NCBI RefSeq assembly: GCF_025985425.1
Contig: NZ_CP094972.1
Coordinates: 1,240,001-1,304,000, forward strand
Direction of reading: 5' to 3'
DNA length: 64,000 nt
From: Entomomonas sp. E2T0
Lineage (GTDB): Bacteria; Pseudomonadota; Gammaproteobacteria; Pseudomonadales; Pseudomonadaceae
Part shown: piece after piece, positions 30,288 to 40,225 of the stretch
How positions within the stretch are numbered: position 1 is the stretch's first letter
How the letters are laid out: every line of letters begins with the position of its first letter
Translations under genes and position numbers: made by a program
Notes under the pieces: model-generated
What the model saw: only the letters and a program-made list of their open reading frames with translations
Databases searched by the model: none
What the model was told of the DNA's origin: nothing

Positions 30288-31641
30288 ATGCTTCTTGATT
30301 AATCCATTGATTCTGTTTAGTAATTTTCCAACTAATATAGCCCAATATAATACTGCGTAATGCCATAAAGGTTAGAAAGGTTATCCATAAGCCATTGTTA
30401 GCCAATGGCTGCAAAATAAAGCCTAACGGTAAACTAATAATAAAGGCAAGTAGCATACTATTACGCATTTCTTTAGCACGTGTTGCACTAATAAATAAAC
30501 CATCCAATAAGTAACTCCAAACAGCGATTAAAGGTAAGATAGCTAAATAAGGAATAAGCGGATAAGCTTGTTCTCGAATACTTACAATGGTGGTTTGTAA
30601 GTTAATGAAATAATGCCCAAATTGTAGAAAGTTAATAGCGAATAATAAACTAGCTAGTAATGCCCACCCACAGGCCACAATTAGGGTGGTTTTAAGAGCA
30701 AGTTTGTCTTTTTCGCCAATGGCTTTGCCACATAATGCTTCAATGGCATGGGCAAAACCATCGAGGATATAAGCGGTAATGGTCAGGCCATTAATAATAA
30801 TGATATTGGCACTTACAGTTTCTTCACCTAAACGTGCACCTTGAATCATTAGTAAAAAGAATACTCCTTGCAAGGTTAGGCTGCGGATAAAAATATCTCT
30901 ATTAACAGTAAGCAGCGCTTTCCAAGTACTCCAATGTTTTAATGTAGATAAGAACCATTGCCCTACATATTTTTTGAGGGGAACATAAATAAAACAAAAG
31001 CCTATTAAACAGCCAGACCATTCAGCAATTACAGCAGCTTGTCCTGCACCTATAACTCCTTTATCAAGATAGAGTACAAACCAAACAGATAACACCATAT
31101 TAATAATATTGGTGGTAATTAATATTATTAGTGGAATACGTGCATTTTGTGAACCTAAATACCAGCCTACTAAAGTGTAGTTAAGTAAAGCCGCGGGTAG
31201 TCCTAGAATACGCCAATTAAAAAACTGTTGAGCAGCTTCATGAAATTCTTGATTCGGTTGAATCCAATATAAAGTGAGCTGATAAAAGGGAATGGCTAAA
31301 AAAATAAGGAGTATGGATAAACTAAGTGCTAGCAATAAACTTTGCATAAGGATTTGTCTTAATGCAGATCCTTGCTGACGACCTACAGCCTGTGCTGTAA
31401 AGCCAATAGTGCCCATACGGAAAAAGCTTAAACAGCCCGCTATAAAAAGATAACTAGTGCTTCCTACGGTGACTGCTGCTAAATTATGTGCTTCTGGTAA
31501 TCTACCCATTACCATAGTATCTACGAGAGATACTAATGGTACAGAAAGATTTGATAAAATCATTGGCAGGGTAAGTGCCCAGACTTTTTTATGGGTAGTA
31601 ATATCTTTCCAGCTATTTAGAAACTGATTAAGTAATTGCAC
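30286..31641 (-). CDS. MATE family efflux transporter (DinF-like)
   Basis: A 451-residue inner-membrane protein with about twelve hydrophobic segments. The N-terminal half carries WALTLPMILSNLSVPLVSLVD and TMVMGRL, typical of the DinF subgroup, and a matching half begins near residue 240. MATE proteins export organic cations or drugs using a sodium or proton gradient; DinF relatives are associated with SOS and oxidative stress. The substrate cannot be told. It starts 1 nt after the YcxB-like gene ends, so the two are co-transcribed. Confidence 0.9.
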   Translation of the reverse strand: MQLLNQFLNSWKDITTHKKVWALTLPMILSNLSVPLVSLVDTMVMGRLPEAHNLAAVTVGSTSYLFIAGCLSFFRMGTIGFTAQAVGRQQGSALRQILMQSLLLALSLSILLIFLAIPFYQLTLYWIQPNQEFHEAAQQFFNWRILGLPAALLNYTLVGWYLGSQNARIPLIILITTNIINMVLSVWFVLYLDKGVIGAGQAAVIAEWSGCLIGFCFIYVPLKKYVGQWFLSTLKHWSTWKALLTVNRDIFIRSLTLQGVFFLLMIQGARLGEETVSANIIIINGLTITAYILDGFAHAIEALCGKAIGEKDKLALKTTLIVACGWALLASLLFAINFLQFGHYFINLQTTIVSIREQAYPLIPYLAILPLIAVWSYLLDGLFISATRAKEMRNSMLLAFIISLPLGFILQPLANNGLWITFLTFMALRSIILGYISWKITKQNQWINQEA

Positions 31642-31642
31642 G

Positions 31643-32143
31643 TTATTTAATTTGGCCGCCTGCTTCCTGCACTTTTTCTAATATAAAGCTTTGTGCTTCA
31701 GTAGGAATAGCTTCTAAAGGGAATGTTGCATAACTAGCACGTGCTAGGAAAACCAACCATGTATCTGAGTATCGCCAAATTTCTTTGATTGCTGACCAAG
31801 GCCATTCCCCTTCACCTAGCTCTGAGGCGAGAGCAAATTTTTCATCATAAACTTTAAAGGTAACAGTAGGATTCTGTAACGCATTAAATGTACCTAAAAC
31901 ATGGTAGCGATTATTAAGGTAAACACTGATACCAAATAGTATGCCCGCAGTAAATATTACCGAAAAAGCACCCATCATCCATGAGGTATCGCCTTTAACT
32001 ATTGCACTAATAAAACAGAAGCCAATAAATAACATTGCTATAAAATAACGCCAGCCTAGAGCTCTTATCCAATAGCGGAAAACAGATTTTTTAAGCATGG
32101 TTAATGTATATGACATATTTATTTGATAACGAATTTCTTCCAT
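31643..32143 (-). CDS. YcxB-like membrane protein
   Basis: A 166-residue protein with a cytoplasmic N-terminal strand (IRYQINMSYTLTML), two adjacent transmembrane helices (about 31-48 and 56-74) and a C-terminal soluble domain of about 85 residues containing GEWPWSAIKEIWRYSDTWLVF, which is the YcxB signature. The function of the family is unknown. It precedes the MATE gene by 1 nt; no direct functional link is evident. Confidence 0.75.
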   Translation of the reverse strand: MEEIRYQINMSYTLTMLKKSVFRYWIRALGWRYFIAMLFIGFCFISAIVKGDTSWMMGAFSVIFTAGILFGISVYLNNRYHVLGTFNALQNPTVTFKVYDEKFALASELGEGEWPWSAIKEIWRYSDTWLVFLARASYATFPLEAIPTEAQSFILEKVQEAGGQIK

Positions 32144-32164
32144 TATATTTCCCTGATATTAAAC

Positions 32165-32190
32165 AAAGCCGACATAATGTCGGCTTTTAG
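32165..32190 (-). terminator. Terminator after deaD
   Basis: AAAGCCGACAT and ATGTCGGCTTT form a perfect stem just beyond the deaD stop; on the minus strand it ends in CTTTGTTT. It separates deaD from the YcxB-MATE operon. Confidence 0.75.
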
Positions 32191-32196
32191 TTTAAT

Positions 32197-33990
32197 TTAA
32201 TCTTCGCGATAGCGACGAAGTTTTAATGGTTTACCTGCCACTCGAGTATCTTTGAGCTTAGTTAGGATTTTATCTAATCCTTTTTCAGGAAGTTCTACTA
32301 TACTGAAGCTGTCACGGATAGTAATTTTACCAATTTGATCTTTATTAATGCTGGCTTCATTAAGAATAGCACCTAATAAGTTCTTGGCAGCAACACCATC
32401 TAAACTACCAACAGGTGTACGACAACGTACTTTTCCTTCTGATACTCTATCGTTAGAGCGGCTGCTAGAACGGCCTTCACGCTCTATTCTTGGTCCGCGT
32501 TCGCTACGCTCACCGCGCTCTTTACGTTCGCCCCTTTCTTTTCTGTCGCCGCGTTCGCCACGTTCCTTACGATCACCTCTTTCCTTTCTATCACCACGTT
32601 CTTTGCGCTCTCTAGGCTCACGCTTCACATTACTGATTGGAGTTAGTTTAGGTTCGGTTCTTTCAATTTCTTCCACGGTTAATGGACGACGATTAGTAGC
32701 ACGACGTAATAAGGCAACTGCTAATTCTTCTACTGAGCAAGTAAGATCAGTGGTTAATTGATTAACTAGATCAATGTAGTGTTGTTGGTTATCTTCTGGT
32801 TTGGCAAAAGGTTGTAGATTTTTAGTTAAACGTTTAATTCTAGCTACTAAAATGCTTTGTGCATTAGGTAAAGTGGCTTCGCTTACTTCTTGTTTAGTTA
32901 CACGCTCAATGGTCTGTAACATACGGCGTTCACGTGGTGTCACTAATAATAAAGCTTTACCTGTACGACCGGCACGACCAGTACGGCCAATACGATGTAC
33001 ATATGATTCAGGATCATAAGGCATATCTACGTTAAATACGTGAGTAATACGTGGTACATCTAAACCACGAGCTGCTACGTCAGTAGCTACCACAATATCT
33101 AAACGACCATCTTTTAATGATTCAATTACTTTTTCACGTTGATTTTGTGCAATATCACCATTTAATGCTGCAACACGGTAACCTTTGATCTCTAATTCCA
33201 TTGCTAAATCTAAGGTAGCTTGTTTGGTGCGAACAAACGCAATTAATGCATCAAAGTCTTCTACTTCTAATAAACGTAATACAGCTGCGTTCTTTTGATC
33301 TGGATGCACCATTAAATAGGTTTGTTCAATACTTTCAACAGTTTGTGTCTTGTTGGCTATTTTAATATGTTTTGGATCGTTTAATTGTTTTTCAGCAATA
33401 GCCTTGATAGATGCAGGTAAAGTAGCTGAAAATAAAGCGGTTTGACGTTTTTTAGGCAGTGTTTTAAAGATGCTTTCTAAATCATCCATAAAACCAAGCT
33501 TTAACATCTCATCTGCTTCATCTAAAACAAGAAATTGCACGCCTGATAAGAAATTAGCATCACGGCGTAAGTGATCACATAATCTACCAGGGGTAGCTAC
33601 TAACACTTGTACACCATTACGGATTGCTTTAAGTTGTGCCCCCATAGGTGCCCCACCATAAATAGCTGCTACTTTAACAGTAGGCATTTGTTTGGCATAG
33701 CTTTCAAATGCATCTGCTACTTGTAATGCTAATTCGCGAGTAGGTGCTAATACCAATACTTGGGTATGGCGATTAGTAGGATCAATTTTACTTAAAATAG
33801 GTAATGCAAAAGCGGCTGTTTTACCTGTTCCTGTTTGTGCTTGGCCAATAATATCTTGGCCAGCTAAAATTTCTGGAATGGCTTTTGCTTGAATAGGAGA
33901 TGGTTCTTCGTAACCAACAGCTGCAATGGCAGCTAAAACACTAGGATGAATGCCAAGCTCAGCAAATGAGCTGTTTTTTTTCTGGGTCAT
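32197..33990 (-). CDS. deaD: DEAD-box RNA helicase DeaD/CsdA
   Basis: ATP-dependent RNA helicase for ribosome assembly and mRNA decay, especially in the cold. All motifs are canonical: AQTGTGKT (about 51-58), PTRELA, TPGR, DEAD, SAT, ATDVAARGLD and HRIGRTGRAG. After the core (about 1-375) and a DeaD-type helical region comes a highly charged segment (about 455-510) built of GDRKER/GERKER repeats, then a C-terminal DbpA-like RNA-binding fold (VRCRTPVGSLDGVAAKNLLG). The 597-residue length fits the family. A 241-nt leader with inverted repeats lies upstream. It gives a useful contrast to the eroded paralogue at 60797. Confidence 0.95.
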   Translation of the reverse strand: MTQKKNSSFAELGIHPSVLAAIAAVGYEEPSPIQAKAIPEILAGQDIIGQAQTGTGKTAAFALPILSKIDPTNRHTQVLVLAPTRELALQVADAFESYAKQMPTVKVAAIYGGAPMGAQLKAIRNGVQVLVATPGRLCDHLRRDANFLSGVQFLVLDEADEMLKLGFMDDLESIFKTLPKKRQTALFSATLPASIKAIAEKQLNDPKHIKIANKTQTVESIEQTYLMVHPDQKNAAVLRLLEVEDFDALIAFVRTKQATLDLAMELEIKGYRVAALNGDIAQNQREKVIESLKDGRLDIVVATDVAARGLDVPRITHVFNVDMPYDPESYVHRIGRTGRAGRTGKALLLVTPRERRMLQTIERVTKQEVSEATLPNAQSILVARIKRLTKNLQPFAKPEDNQQHYIDLVNQLTTDLTCSVEELAVALLRRATNRRPLTVEEIERTEPKLTPISNVKREPRERKERGDRKERGDRKERGERGDRKERGERKERGERSERGPRIEREGRSSSRSNDRVSEGKVRCRTPVGSLDGVAAKNLLGAILNEASINKDQIGKITIRDSFSIVELPEKGLDKILTKLKDTRVAGKPLKLRRYRED

Positions 33991-34110
33991 GGAAATGCCT
34001 CAATGTGCAATCGCAAGTACCCAAAAACTTAAGCTGCTTATGCCTTGTTTATTACTAACCCGAGCAGTGTAATGGTTGGGATCTGCGAAAAACTAGATAA
34101 AATTCGTAAG

Positions 34111-34134
34111 ATTATGGAGTTATATTTCCATAAT
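34111..34134. repeat. Inverted repeat in the deaD leader region
   Basis: ATTATGGA (34111-34118) and TCCATAAT (34127-34134) pair perfectly around an 8-nt loop, about 120 nt upstream of deaD on the minus strand. A second small repeat, CGCTAT/ATAGCG, is at 34147-34165. They may be the trmA terminator region or leader structures of deaD. Confidence 0.35.
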
Positions 34135-34231
34135 ATCAGTTAAATACGCTATTATTTTTATAGCGGGGGCATATCATACTGTATTTTTTGGAAAAATGCA
34201 GAGATATTTCTGAACAAATAGCAACAAAGTG

Positions 34232-35320
34232 TTATTTTCTTTCTAATAAAATGCCTGTTTCCATATGATGAGTGTAGGGAAATTGATCAAATAATGCACA
34301 GCGACTAATTTGATGAGTGTCTGCTAGTTGCTTGATATTTTCTAGTAAAGTCTCTGGGTTGCAGGAGATGTAGATAATTCTTTGGAATTGGCGAACCAGC
34401 TCGCAAGTATCTTTATCCATGCCTGCTCGAGGTGGATCAACAAAAACAGTGGCGAATTGATAACTGGTTAAATCAACATTTGCCAGTCGATTAAAAGGAC
34501 GTACTTGATTAAGTGCTTGGGTCAGCTCTTCAGCGGATAGCCTTACTAAACTAATATTATCTATATGGTTATCAGCAATATTCTGTAAAGCTGCTTTAAC
34601 AGAGGTTTTGCTGATTTCTGTGGCTAATACTTTGCGAACTCTAGTTGACAAGGGGAGAGTAAAGTTACCATTGCCACAGTAAAGCTCTAATAGGTCATCA
34701 TTACGTGTACCTAATACATCATAAGCCCAATTAAGCATTTTATTACAAACAATACCATTAGGTTGAGTAAATGCACCTTCAGGTTGTAGATAAGTAAAGA
34801 TTTTACCTGCTACTGTAAATTCTTCTAAAGCATAATCTCTGCCAATCACTAAACGCTGTTTACGAGAGCGGCCAATAATATTGATATTAAGTTGTTTGGC
34901 AAGGTGTTCAGCTTCTGTTTGCCATTGCTCGTCTAAAGGGCGGTGATAGCAAAGGGTGACAACAGCATCGCCTTTAAGAGTAGTTAAAAATTCAATTTGG
35001 AAAAGTCGATTAGATAATGTTTTACTGGCTTGCCATGCTGCTTTTAATTGTGGCATTAACTCATTGATTTGTTGACTAGCAATAGCAAAACTATCTAATA
35101 AAATGGGTGTGTGTTTATCGCCTTGTTTAAACATTGCATAATCAAGTTGTTCACCTTCACGCCATAGTCTAAATTCTGCACGCATGCGATAGTATTCAGC
35201 AGGAGAGTCAAATACTTCTAAAGTAGGTGCATTAAAAGGAGCTAGTAAGTCTGTAAGATATTGCTGCTTCTCTGTTAATTGAGCATTGTACTGAGCTGGA
35301 TTGGGTAATAGTGTATGCAT
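34232..35320 (-). CDS. trmA: tRNA (uracil(54)-C5)-methyltransferase
   Basis: Makes the T-loop ribothymidine of all tRNAs (and U341 of tmRNA in E. coli). The 362-residue protein is normal in length. SAM motif [14 protein letters not shown] (about 215-228), the RNA-uracil methyltransferase motif [10 protein letters not shown] and the catalytic cysteine in [14 protein letters not shown] are all present, as is the N-terminal [17 protein letters not shown]. It has no TRAM domain or iron-sulfur cysteines, which separates it from RlmD and RlmC. It starts 3 nt after the NCS2 permease gene. Confidence 0.97.
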   Translation of the reverse strand: MHTLLPNPAQYNAQLTEKQQYLTDLLAPFNAPTLEVFDSPAEYYRMRAEFRLWREGEQLDYAMFKQGDKHTPILLDSFAIASQQINELMPQLKAAWQASKTLSNRLFQIEFLTTLKGDAVVTLCYHRPLDEQWQTEAEHLAKQLNINIIGRSRKQRLVIGRDYALEEFTVAGKIFTYLQPEGAFTQPNGIVCNKMLNWAYDVLGTRNDDLLELYCGNGNFTLPLSTRVRKVLATEISKTSVKAALQNIADNHIDNISLVRLSAEELTQALNQVRPFNRLANVDLTSYQFATVFVDPPRAGMDKDTCELVRQFQRIIYISCNPETLLENIKQLADTHQISRCALFDQFPYTHHMETGILLERK

Positions 35321-35323
35321 AAA

Positions 35324-36628
35324 TTATTCGTGTAAAAAAGCAAATTTTAAAATAAATAGAATAGAAAGTATGATTAATGCTGAGTTAACTTCTTTGGTGC
35401 GCCCAGTTAATAACTTAATAGCCGTCCAACTAATAAAGCCAAAAGCAATACCATTAGCAATTGAATAAGTAAAAGGCATGGCGATGGCAGTAATTAACAC
35501 AGGTGCTGAAGTAGTGAGATCATGCCAATCAATTTCTGCTAATCCAGAGGCCATAAGAATAGCTACGAAAAGTAGTGCAGGGGCAGTAGCAAATAAAGGG
35601 ACACTTTCTGCAAGCGGTGAAACAAATAAGGCTAATAAAAATAGCAGTGCTACCACACAAGCAGTAAGACCAGTACGACCACCTGCGGCAACCCCCGCTG
35701 TAGATTCTACAAAACTTGTAGTGGTAGATGTACCTAGTAATGAACCAGACATAGCGGCAGTACTGTCAGCAATTAGTACTCGCCCCATTCTTGGTAAGTA
35801 ACCATCGGCACGCATAAGCCCTGCTTTCTTGGCCACACCAATTAATGTGCCTGAGTTATCAAATAGATCGACAAATAAGAACGAAAAGATAACGGCAATC
35901 ATACCCACTTGAAAAGCACCTGCAATATCAAGCTGTAAAAAAGTAGGTGCAATAGAGGGCGGAGTAGAGACAATGCCTTTAAAAGGAGTAATATCCAGCA
36001 CAATACTGATAATAGTAATCGTTAATATGCTAATAATTACTGAACCGGGTACTTTACGAGCCTCTAAGGCAATAAGAATAAAAAAACCTAAAATAGCCAG
36101 TAACGGTTCAGGCTTTGTAAGATCGCCGATAGTCACTAGGGTTGCAGGGTTTCCCATAATAATCCCCGCTTTTTGTAAACCGATGATAGCGAGAAATAGG
36201 CCAATACCAGCAGCGATAGCTGAACGTAATGCTAGAGGGATACTATTAATAATCCATTCACGAATTCTAAAAAGCGATAGCATAAAAAATAGCGTAGCTG
36301 AAATAAATACAGCTCCTAAAGCAACTTGCCAACTGTATCCCATAGTATGAACTACAGTGTAGGAGAAGAAAACATTAAGTCCCATGCCTGGTGCTAAAGC
36401 TAGTGGGTAGTTAGCAATCAAACCCATAGTGAGAGAGCCAATAACCGCAGCTAAACAAGTGGCTACAAATACAGCTGAGTGATCCATTCCAGCACCATTG
36501 GCATCACTTAATATATTGGGATTAATAAACAGAATATAAGCCATGGCTAGAAAGGTAGTAAAACCAGCAATTATCTCAGTTCTAATAGTGGTATTGTTGG
36601 CTTTTAATTTGAATAGCTTTTCTAGCAT
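35324..36628 (-). CDS. NCS2 family purine permease (AzgA-like)
   Basis: A 434-residue membrane protein with 12-14 hydrophobic segments. The N-terminus (TTIRTEIIAGFTTFLAMAYI) and LALAPGMGLNVFFSY match the AzgA-like subgroup of NCS2, which takes up adenine, guanine or hypoxanthine with protons; GTSTTTSFVESTAGVAAGGRTGL near residue 300 is the subgroup's conserved loop. The exact purine cannot be named. The gene shares a transcript with trmA (3-nt gap). No purine riboswitch is recognised upstream. Confidence 0.92.
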   Translation of the reverse strand: MLEKLFKLKANNTTIRTEIIAGFTTFLAMAYILFINPNILSDANGAGMDHSAVFVATCLAAVIGSLTMGLIANYPLALAPGMGLNVFFSYTVVHTMGYSWQVALGAVFISATLFFMLSLFRIREWIINSIPLALRSAIAAGIGLFLAIIGLQKAGIIMGNPATLVTIGDLTKPEPLLAILGFFILIALEARKVPGSVIISILTITIISIVLDITPFKGIVSTPPSIAPTFLQLDIAGAFQVGMIAVIFSFLFVDLFDNSGTLIGVAKKAGLMRADGYLPRMGRVLIADSTAAMSGSLLGTSTTTSFVESTAGVAAGGRTGLTACVVALLFLLALFVSPLAESVPLFATAPALLFVAILMASGLAEIDWHDLTTSAPVLITAIAMPFTYSIANGIAFGFISWTAIKLLTGRTKEVNSALIILSILFILKFAFLHE

Positions 36629-36666
36629 GATAGTGTCTCAGCTAATGAGTGGATAGAAACAGTACA

Positions 36667-36696
36667 AAGCAAAAAGCCTCCTAGGTAAGGAGGCTT
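36667..36696 (-). terminator. Terminator after elbB
   Basis: AAGCCTCCT (36674-36682) and AGGAGGCTT (36688-36696) form a 9-bp perfect stem; on the minus strand it is followed by TTTGCTTTG. It ends elbB transcription before the NCS2-trmA operon. Confidence 0.8.
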
Positions 36697-36711
36697 AAGA
36701 AATTAATTTAA

Positions 36712-37377
36712 TTACTGAAAATCGGTAAGTTGTAAAACACGTACTACCAACTTTCTAATACCTGGTGCAATATCACCAATAGATTTACCTAGCATATAGG
36801 CTGGTGTTGTAATCAGTTTATGAGCTTTATCTTCTACAATATTATCTACTGTACAATCTTGATGAATAGCCCCCATTTTTTCTATTTCAGCAGCAGTATT
36901 GGTGTCTTTACCAATAGTGCAGATAATGCCTCTACCGTATATTTTAGGGGCTAAATGTGGAGCGATACATATTAAACCAATTGGTTTTTCAGCTTTGGCA
37001 AAGGCTTGAGCAGCAGTCAATACGTCAGGATTAACCGTGCAGTCAGCACCTTTAAAAGCGAAGTCTGAAAGATTTTTAGCAGCACCAAAACCACCTGGAA
37101 TAATGAGGGCGCCAAAATCATCTACATTAAGTTCAGTAATATCTTTTATATGACCACGAGCAATACGCGCAGACTCCACAAGAACATTACGCATTTCAGC
37201 AGCTTCTTGTTGAGTAACATGATTAATAACGTGTGCTTGATTAATATTAGGAGCAAAACATTGTATTTCTGCTCCTTGTTCACTTAAATAAAGTAATGTT
37301 AGAGTAGATTCATGAATTTCACTGCCATCAAAAACCCCGCAGCCTGCAAGGATTACAGCTATTTTTTTAGTAGGCAT
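36712..37377 (-). CDS. elbB: Glyoxalase ElbB (DJ-1/PfpI superfamily)
   Basis: A 221-residue cytoplasmic protein of the DJ-1/PfpI fold. The motifs GCGVFDGSEIHESTLTLLYL at the N-terminus, IPGGFGAAKNLSDFAF and the nucleophile elbow GLICIAPHLAP with the reactive cysteine are typical of ElbB. The E. coli protein has weak glyoxalase activity and was linked to isoprenoid synthesis; the real role is unsettled. GGAGC precedes the ATG. It is a single-gene unit with its own terminator. Confidence 0.93.
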   Translation of the reverse strand: MPTKKIAVILAGCGVFDGSEIHESTLTLLYLSEQGAEIQCFAPNINQAHVINHVTQQEAAEMRNVLVESARIARGHIKDITELNVDDFGALIIPGGFGAAKNLSDFAFKGADCTVNPDVLTAAQAFAKAEKPIGLICIAPHLAPKIYGRGIICTIGKDTNTAAEIEKMGAIHQDCTVDNIVEDKAHKLITTPAYMLGKSIGDIAPGIRKLVVRVLQLTDFQ

Positions 37378-37548
37378 AGTAGCTCCTTTGAAATGAAGGT
37401 ATGGTTGGCTTGGTGATTATTATAGCAAAAGATAACAACAGGGATTATTTAATTAGTTAATTAATTACAATACATTGTTCCAGTTTTGATTATTGTTTTA
37501 TGTAAAGAAAGTATTATTATGGATATTAATGAAACTTAGGAGGTTGAT

Positions 37549-38259
37549 ATGTTAAATACTATATTACATAAAGCTAATGATCGTGGTCATGTTCAACATG
37601 GTTGGCTTGAAGCTTATCATAGTTTTAGTTTTGCTAATTATTATGATCCTGAAAAGATAAATTTTGGTGCTTTAAGGGTTATTAATGAAGATAGAGTGTT
37701 ACCTAGTGAAGGATTCGGTACTCATCCCCATAATAATATGGAGATTATTACTATTCCTTTATCTGGAGCATTGGAACATAAAGATAGTATGGGGAATACC
37801 TCTGTAATTCGCTCAGGTGAAATACAGGTAATGAGTGCAGGAACAGGTATTTTGCATAGTGAATACAATGCAAGCCAAGAAGAGCTAGTGCATCTCTTAC
37901 AAATTTGGGTTATTCCTAATCAAAAGAGTGTGACACCACGTTATCAACAAATTAAATTTGATGAGAAGCGTTTAAATGAGTTCCAGCAAATTGTGTCTCC
38001 AAATCCAGATGATGAAGGGGCATGGATTCACCAACAAGCATGGTTTTCTCTAGGGCATTTTAATGAGTTAAAACCTATTGAATATAAGCTGCATGATGTA
38101 AACAATGGTGTTTATGCATTTATTATTCAAGGTGAAGCAACTGTTGGTAATATCAAGCTTTTAGATCAGGATGCATTAGGTATTACAGGTGAATCTACCA
38201 TTAAGATTACGCCTGAGAGGGCAGATAGTCGAATTCTGTTGATTGAAGTACCTATGTAA
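37549..38259 (+). CDS. Pirin family protein (YhhW-like)
   Basis: A 236-residue bicupin. The N-terminal cupin holds the pirin metal site FGTHPHNNMEIITIPLSG (His and Glu ligands) and GTGILHSEYN; the second cupin is less conserved. Close relatives such as E. coli YhhW can act as quercetin 2,3-dioxygenase in vitro, but the natural substrate is unknown. AGGAGG lies 7 nt before the ATG. It stands alone and is followed directly by a palindromic intergenic element. Confidence 0.92.
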   Translation: MLNTILHKANDRGHVQHGWLEAYHSFSFANYYDPEKINFGALRVINEDRVLPSEGFGTHPHNNMEIITIPLSGALEHKDSMGNTSVIRSGEIQVMSAGTGILHSEYNASQEELVHLLQIWVIPNQKSVTPRYQQIKFDEKRLNEFQQIVSPNPDDEGAWIHQQAWFSLGHFNELKPIEYKLHDVNNGVYAFIIQGEATVGNIKLLDQDALGITGESTIKITPERADSRILLIEVPM

Positions 38260-38285
38260 CTCTCCATAACGCAAGGAAGCGTTAT

Positions 38286-38389
38286 ATAGCTATTACTCTA
38301 CATTTTTATACGTCGTTGAATGACTTTGCCGTACTAGTTGTACTGTCTTCAGTCATTCGCCTCGTCTAAAATTGTATAGCAACAGCTAT
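38286..38389. repeat. Palindromic intergenic element, about 104 nt
   Basis: Outer arms 38286-38307 and 38368-38389 are complementary at 18 of 22 positions; inner arms GAATGAC (38318-38324) and GTCATTC (38352-38358) are perfect; the centre contains another short repeat (GTAC-TAGTT-GTAC). The whole gap between the pirin and DedA genes is therefore one long imperfect hairpin. Shorter sequences sharing its ends occur at 58992-59021 and 59986-59999. It may be a REP/MITE-like dispersed element or a bidirectional transcription end. Confidence 0.6.
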
Positions 38390-38393
38390 GTAG

Positions 38394-38945
38394 TTATTGG
38401 GGGGGTTTCCTATTCTTTATAAAACGCCTTATCCATAAGAAAAGGGCAAGAGCAACAATAGCACCTAGGAATATAAGTTCGTAATCTTTTAAATAACTCA
38501 ACACAATCGTACCAAAATAATAAGCGGTACTGCCTAATACAATTGACCATATAATGGCACCTATGCCATTAAGAATTACATAGCGTTTGGGGGAGTAGCC
38601 TGAGATACCAATAGCGACAGGCATAATAGTACGTAGCCCATACATAAAGCGGAAAGTGAGAACCCATAAGTCAGGATTCTTTCTAAAATAGATTAATGCT
38701 TTATCTGCAGATTTTTGCCATTTTGGTCTTTTTTGTAAAAGGGAAATACCATAGTATCTACCTAAAAAATACCAAAGTTGATCCCCACAATAACTGCCTA
38801 TAAAAGCTACAATAATAACGGTTTTTAAGTCTAGGAAATCGTGCGCTGCAGCGATTCCAGCTAATACAAGAATGGTTTCACCTTCTAAAAACGTTCCTAT
38901 AAATAAAGCTAGATAGCCATAATCGTTAAGCAGTTGTTCCATCAT
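38394..38945 (-). CDS. DedA family membrane protein
   Basis: A 183-residue inner-membrane protein with the DedA/SNARE-associated pattern: LFIGTFLEGETILVLAG near the N-terminus (acidic residue of the family's re-entrant region), FLGRYYG, and FRFMYGLRTIMPVAIGISG with the two functionally important arginines. DedA proteins are thought to move undecaprenyl phosphate or phospholipids across the membrane. It is shorter than YqjA/YghB (about 220 residues) and resembles the YohD subgroup. Single gene. Confidence 0.9.
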   Translation of the reverse strand: MMEQLLNDYGYLALFIGTFLEGETILVLAGIAAAHDFLDLKTVIIVAFIGSYCGDQLWYFLGRYYGISLLQKRPKWQKSADKALIYFRKNPDLWVLTFRFMYGLRTIMPVAIGISGYSPKRYVILNGIGAIIWSIVLGSTAYYFGTIVLSYLKDYELIFLGAIVALALFLWIRRFIKNRKPPQ

Positions 38946-39150
38946 ATGATGATCTTATTGTAAATGATAATAATAGGTTATAACTTACCAGTATAAACAA
39001 AAAAGTCCTACCGTATTGTAAGATAAATCGTGACAAAATCTAACTTATTGTTCGTAAAGTATTTAAAAATATTTAATTTGCTACAGAGTACGATAGATTC
39101 AAGTAGAATAATAAGTAAGACGATTATGCATGATTTTGTTAAATTAAGCG

Positions 39151-39156
39151 TATAAT
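39151..39156 (+). promoter_or_regulatory. Putative -10 element of hemB
   Basis: A perfect TATAAT lies 30 nt before the hemB GTG start. No convincing -35 hexamer is seen at 16-18 nt upstream, so this is a tentative assignment. Confidence 0.35.
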
Positions 39157-39177
39157 CGAAGAAATTTAGCTTATTAG

Positions 39178-40197
<1,020 letters not shown>

Positions 40198-40225
40198 TAT
40201 TTCTGTAAAGGTTGGAAATATAGTG

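Noticed and set aside
32480-32640. Short regularly spaced repeats considered as a CRISPR array
   Set aside because: The units are contiguous, about 18 nt, degenerate and in frame with the DeaD protein; there are no unique spacers.
32348-32761. Long plus-strand reading frame opposite deaD, rich in Arg, Ser and Leu
   Set aside because: It is the mirror of the charged GDRKER repeat region of deaD; its own repeats follow from that and it has no ribosome-binding site or recognisable domain.
35973-36350. Frame opposite the NCS2 permease coding for a 125-residue hydrophobic-polar protein
   Set aside because: It lies wholly inside a well-supported conserved gene and has no homologous motif.
35324-36711. 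Purine riboswitch upstream of the NCS2 permease
   Set aside because: The only structure in the short upstream gap is the elbB terminator; no purine-aptamer core sequences are seen.
38286-38389. Structured gap considered as a tRNA or small RNA gene
   Set aside because: No T-loop consensus, no acceptor-stem/CCA layout and no promoter; the symmetry fits a palindromic repeat better.
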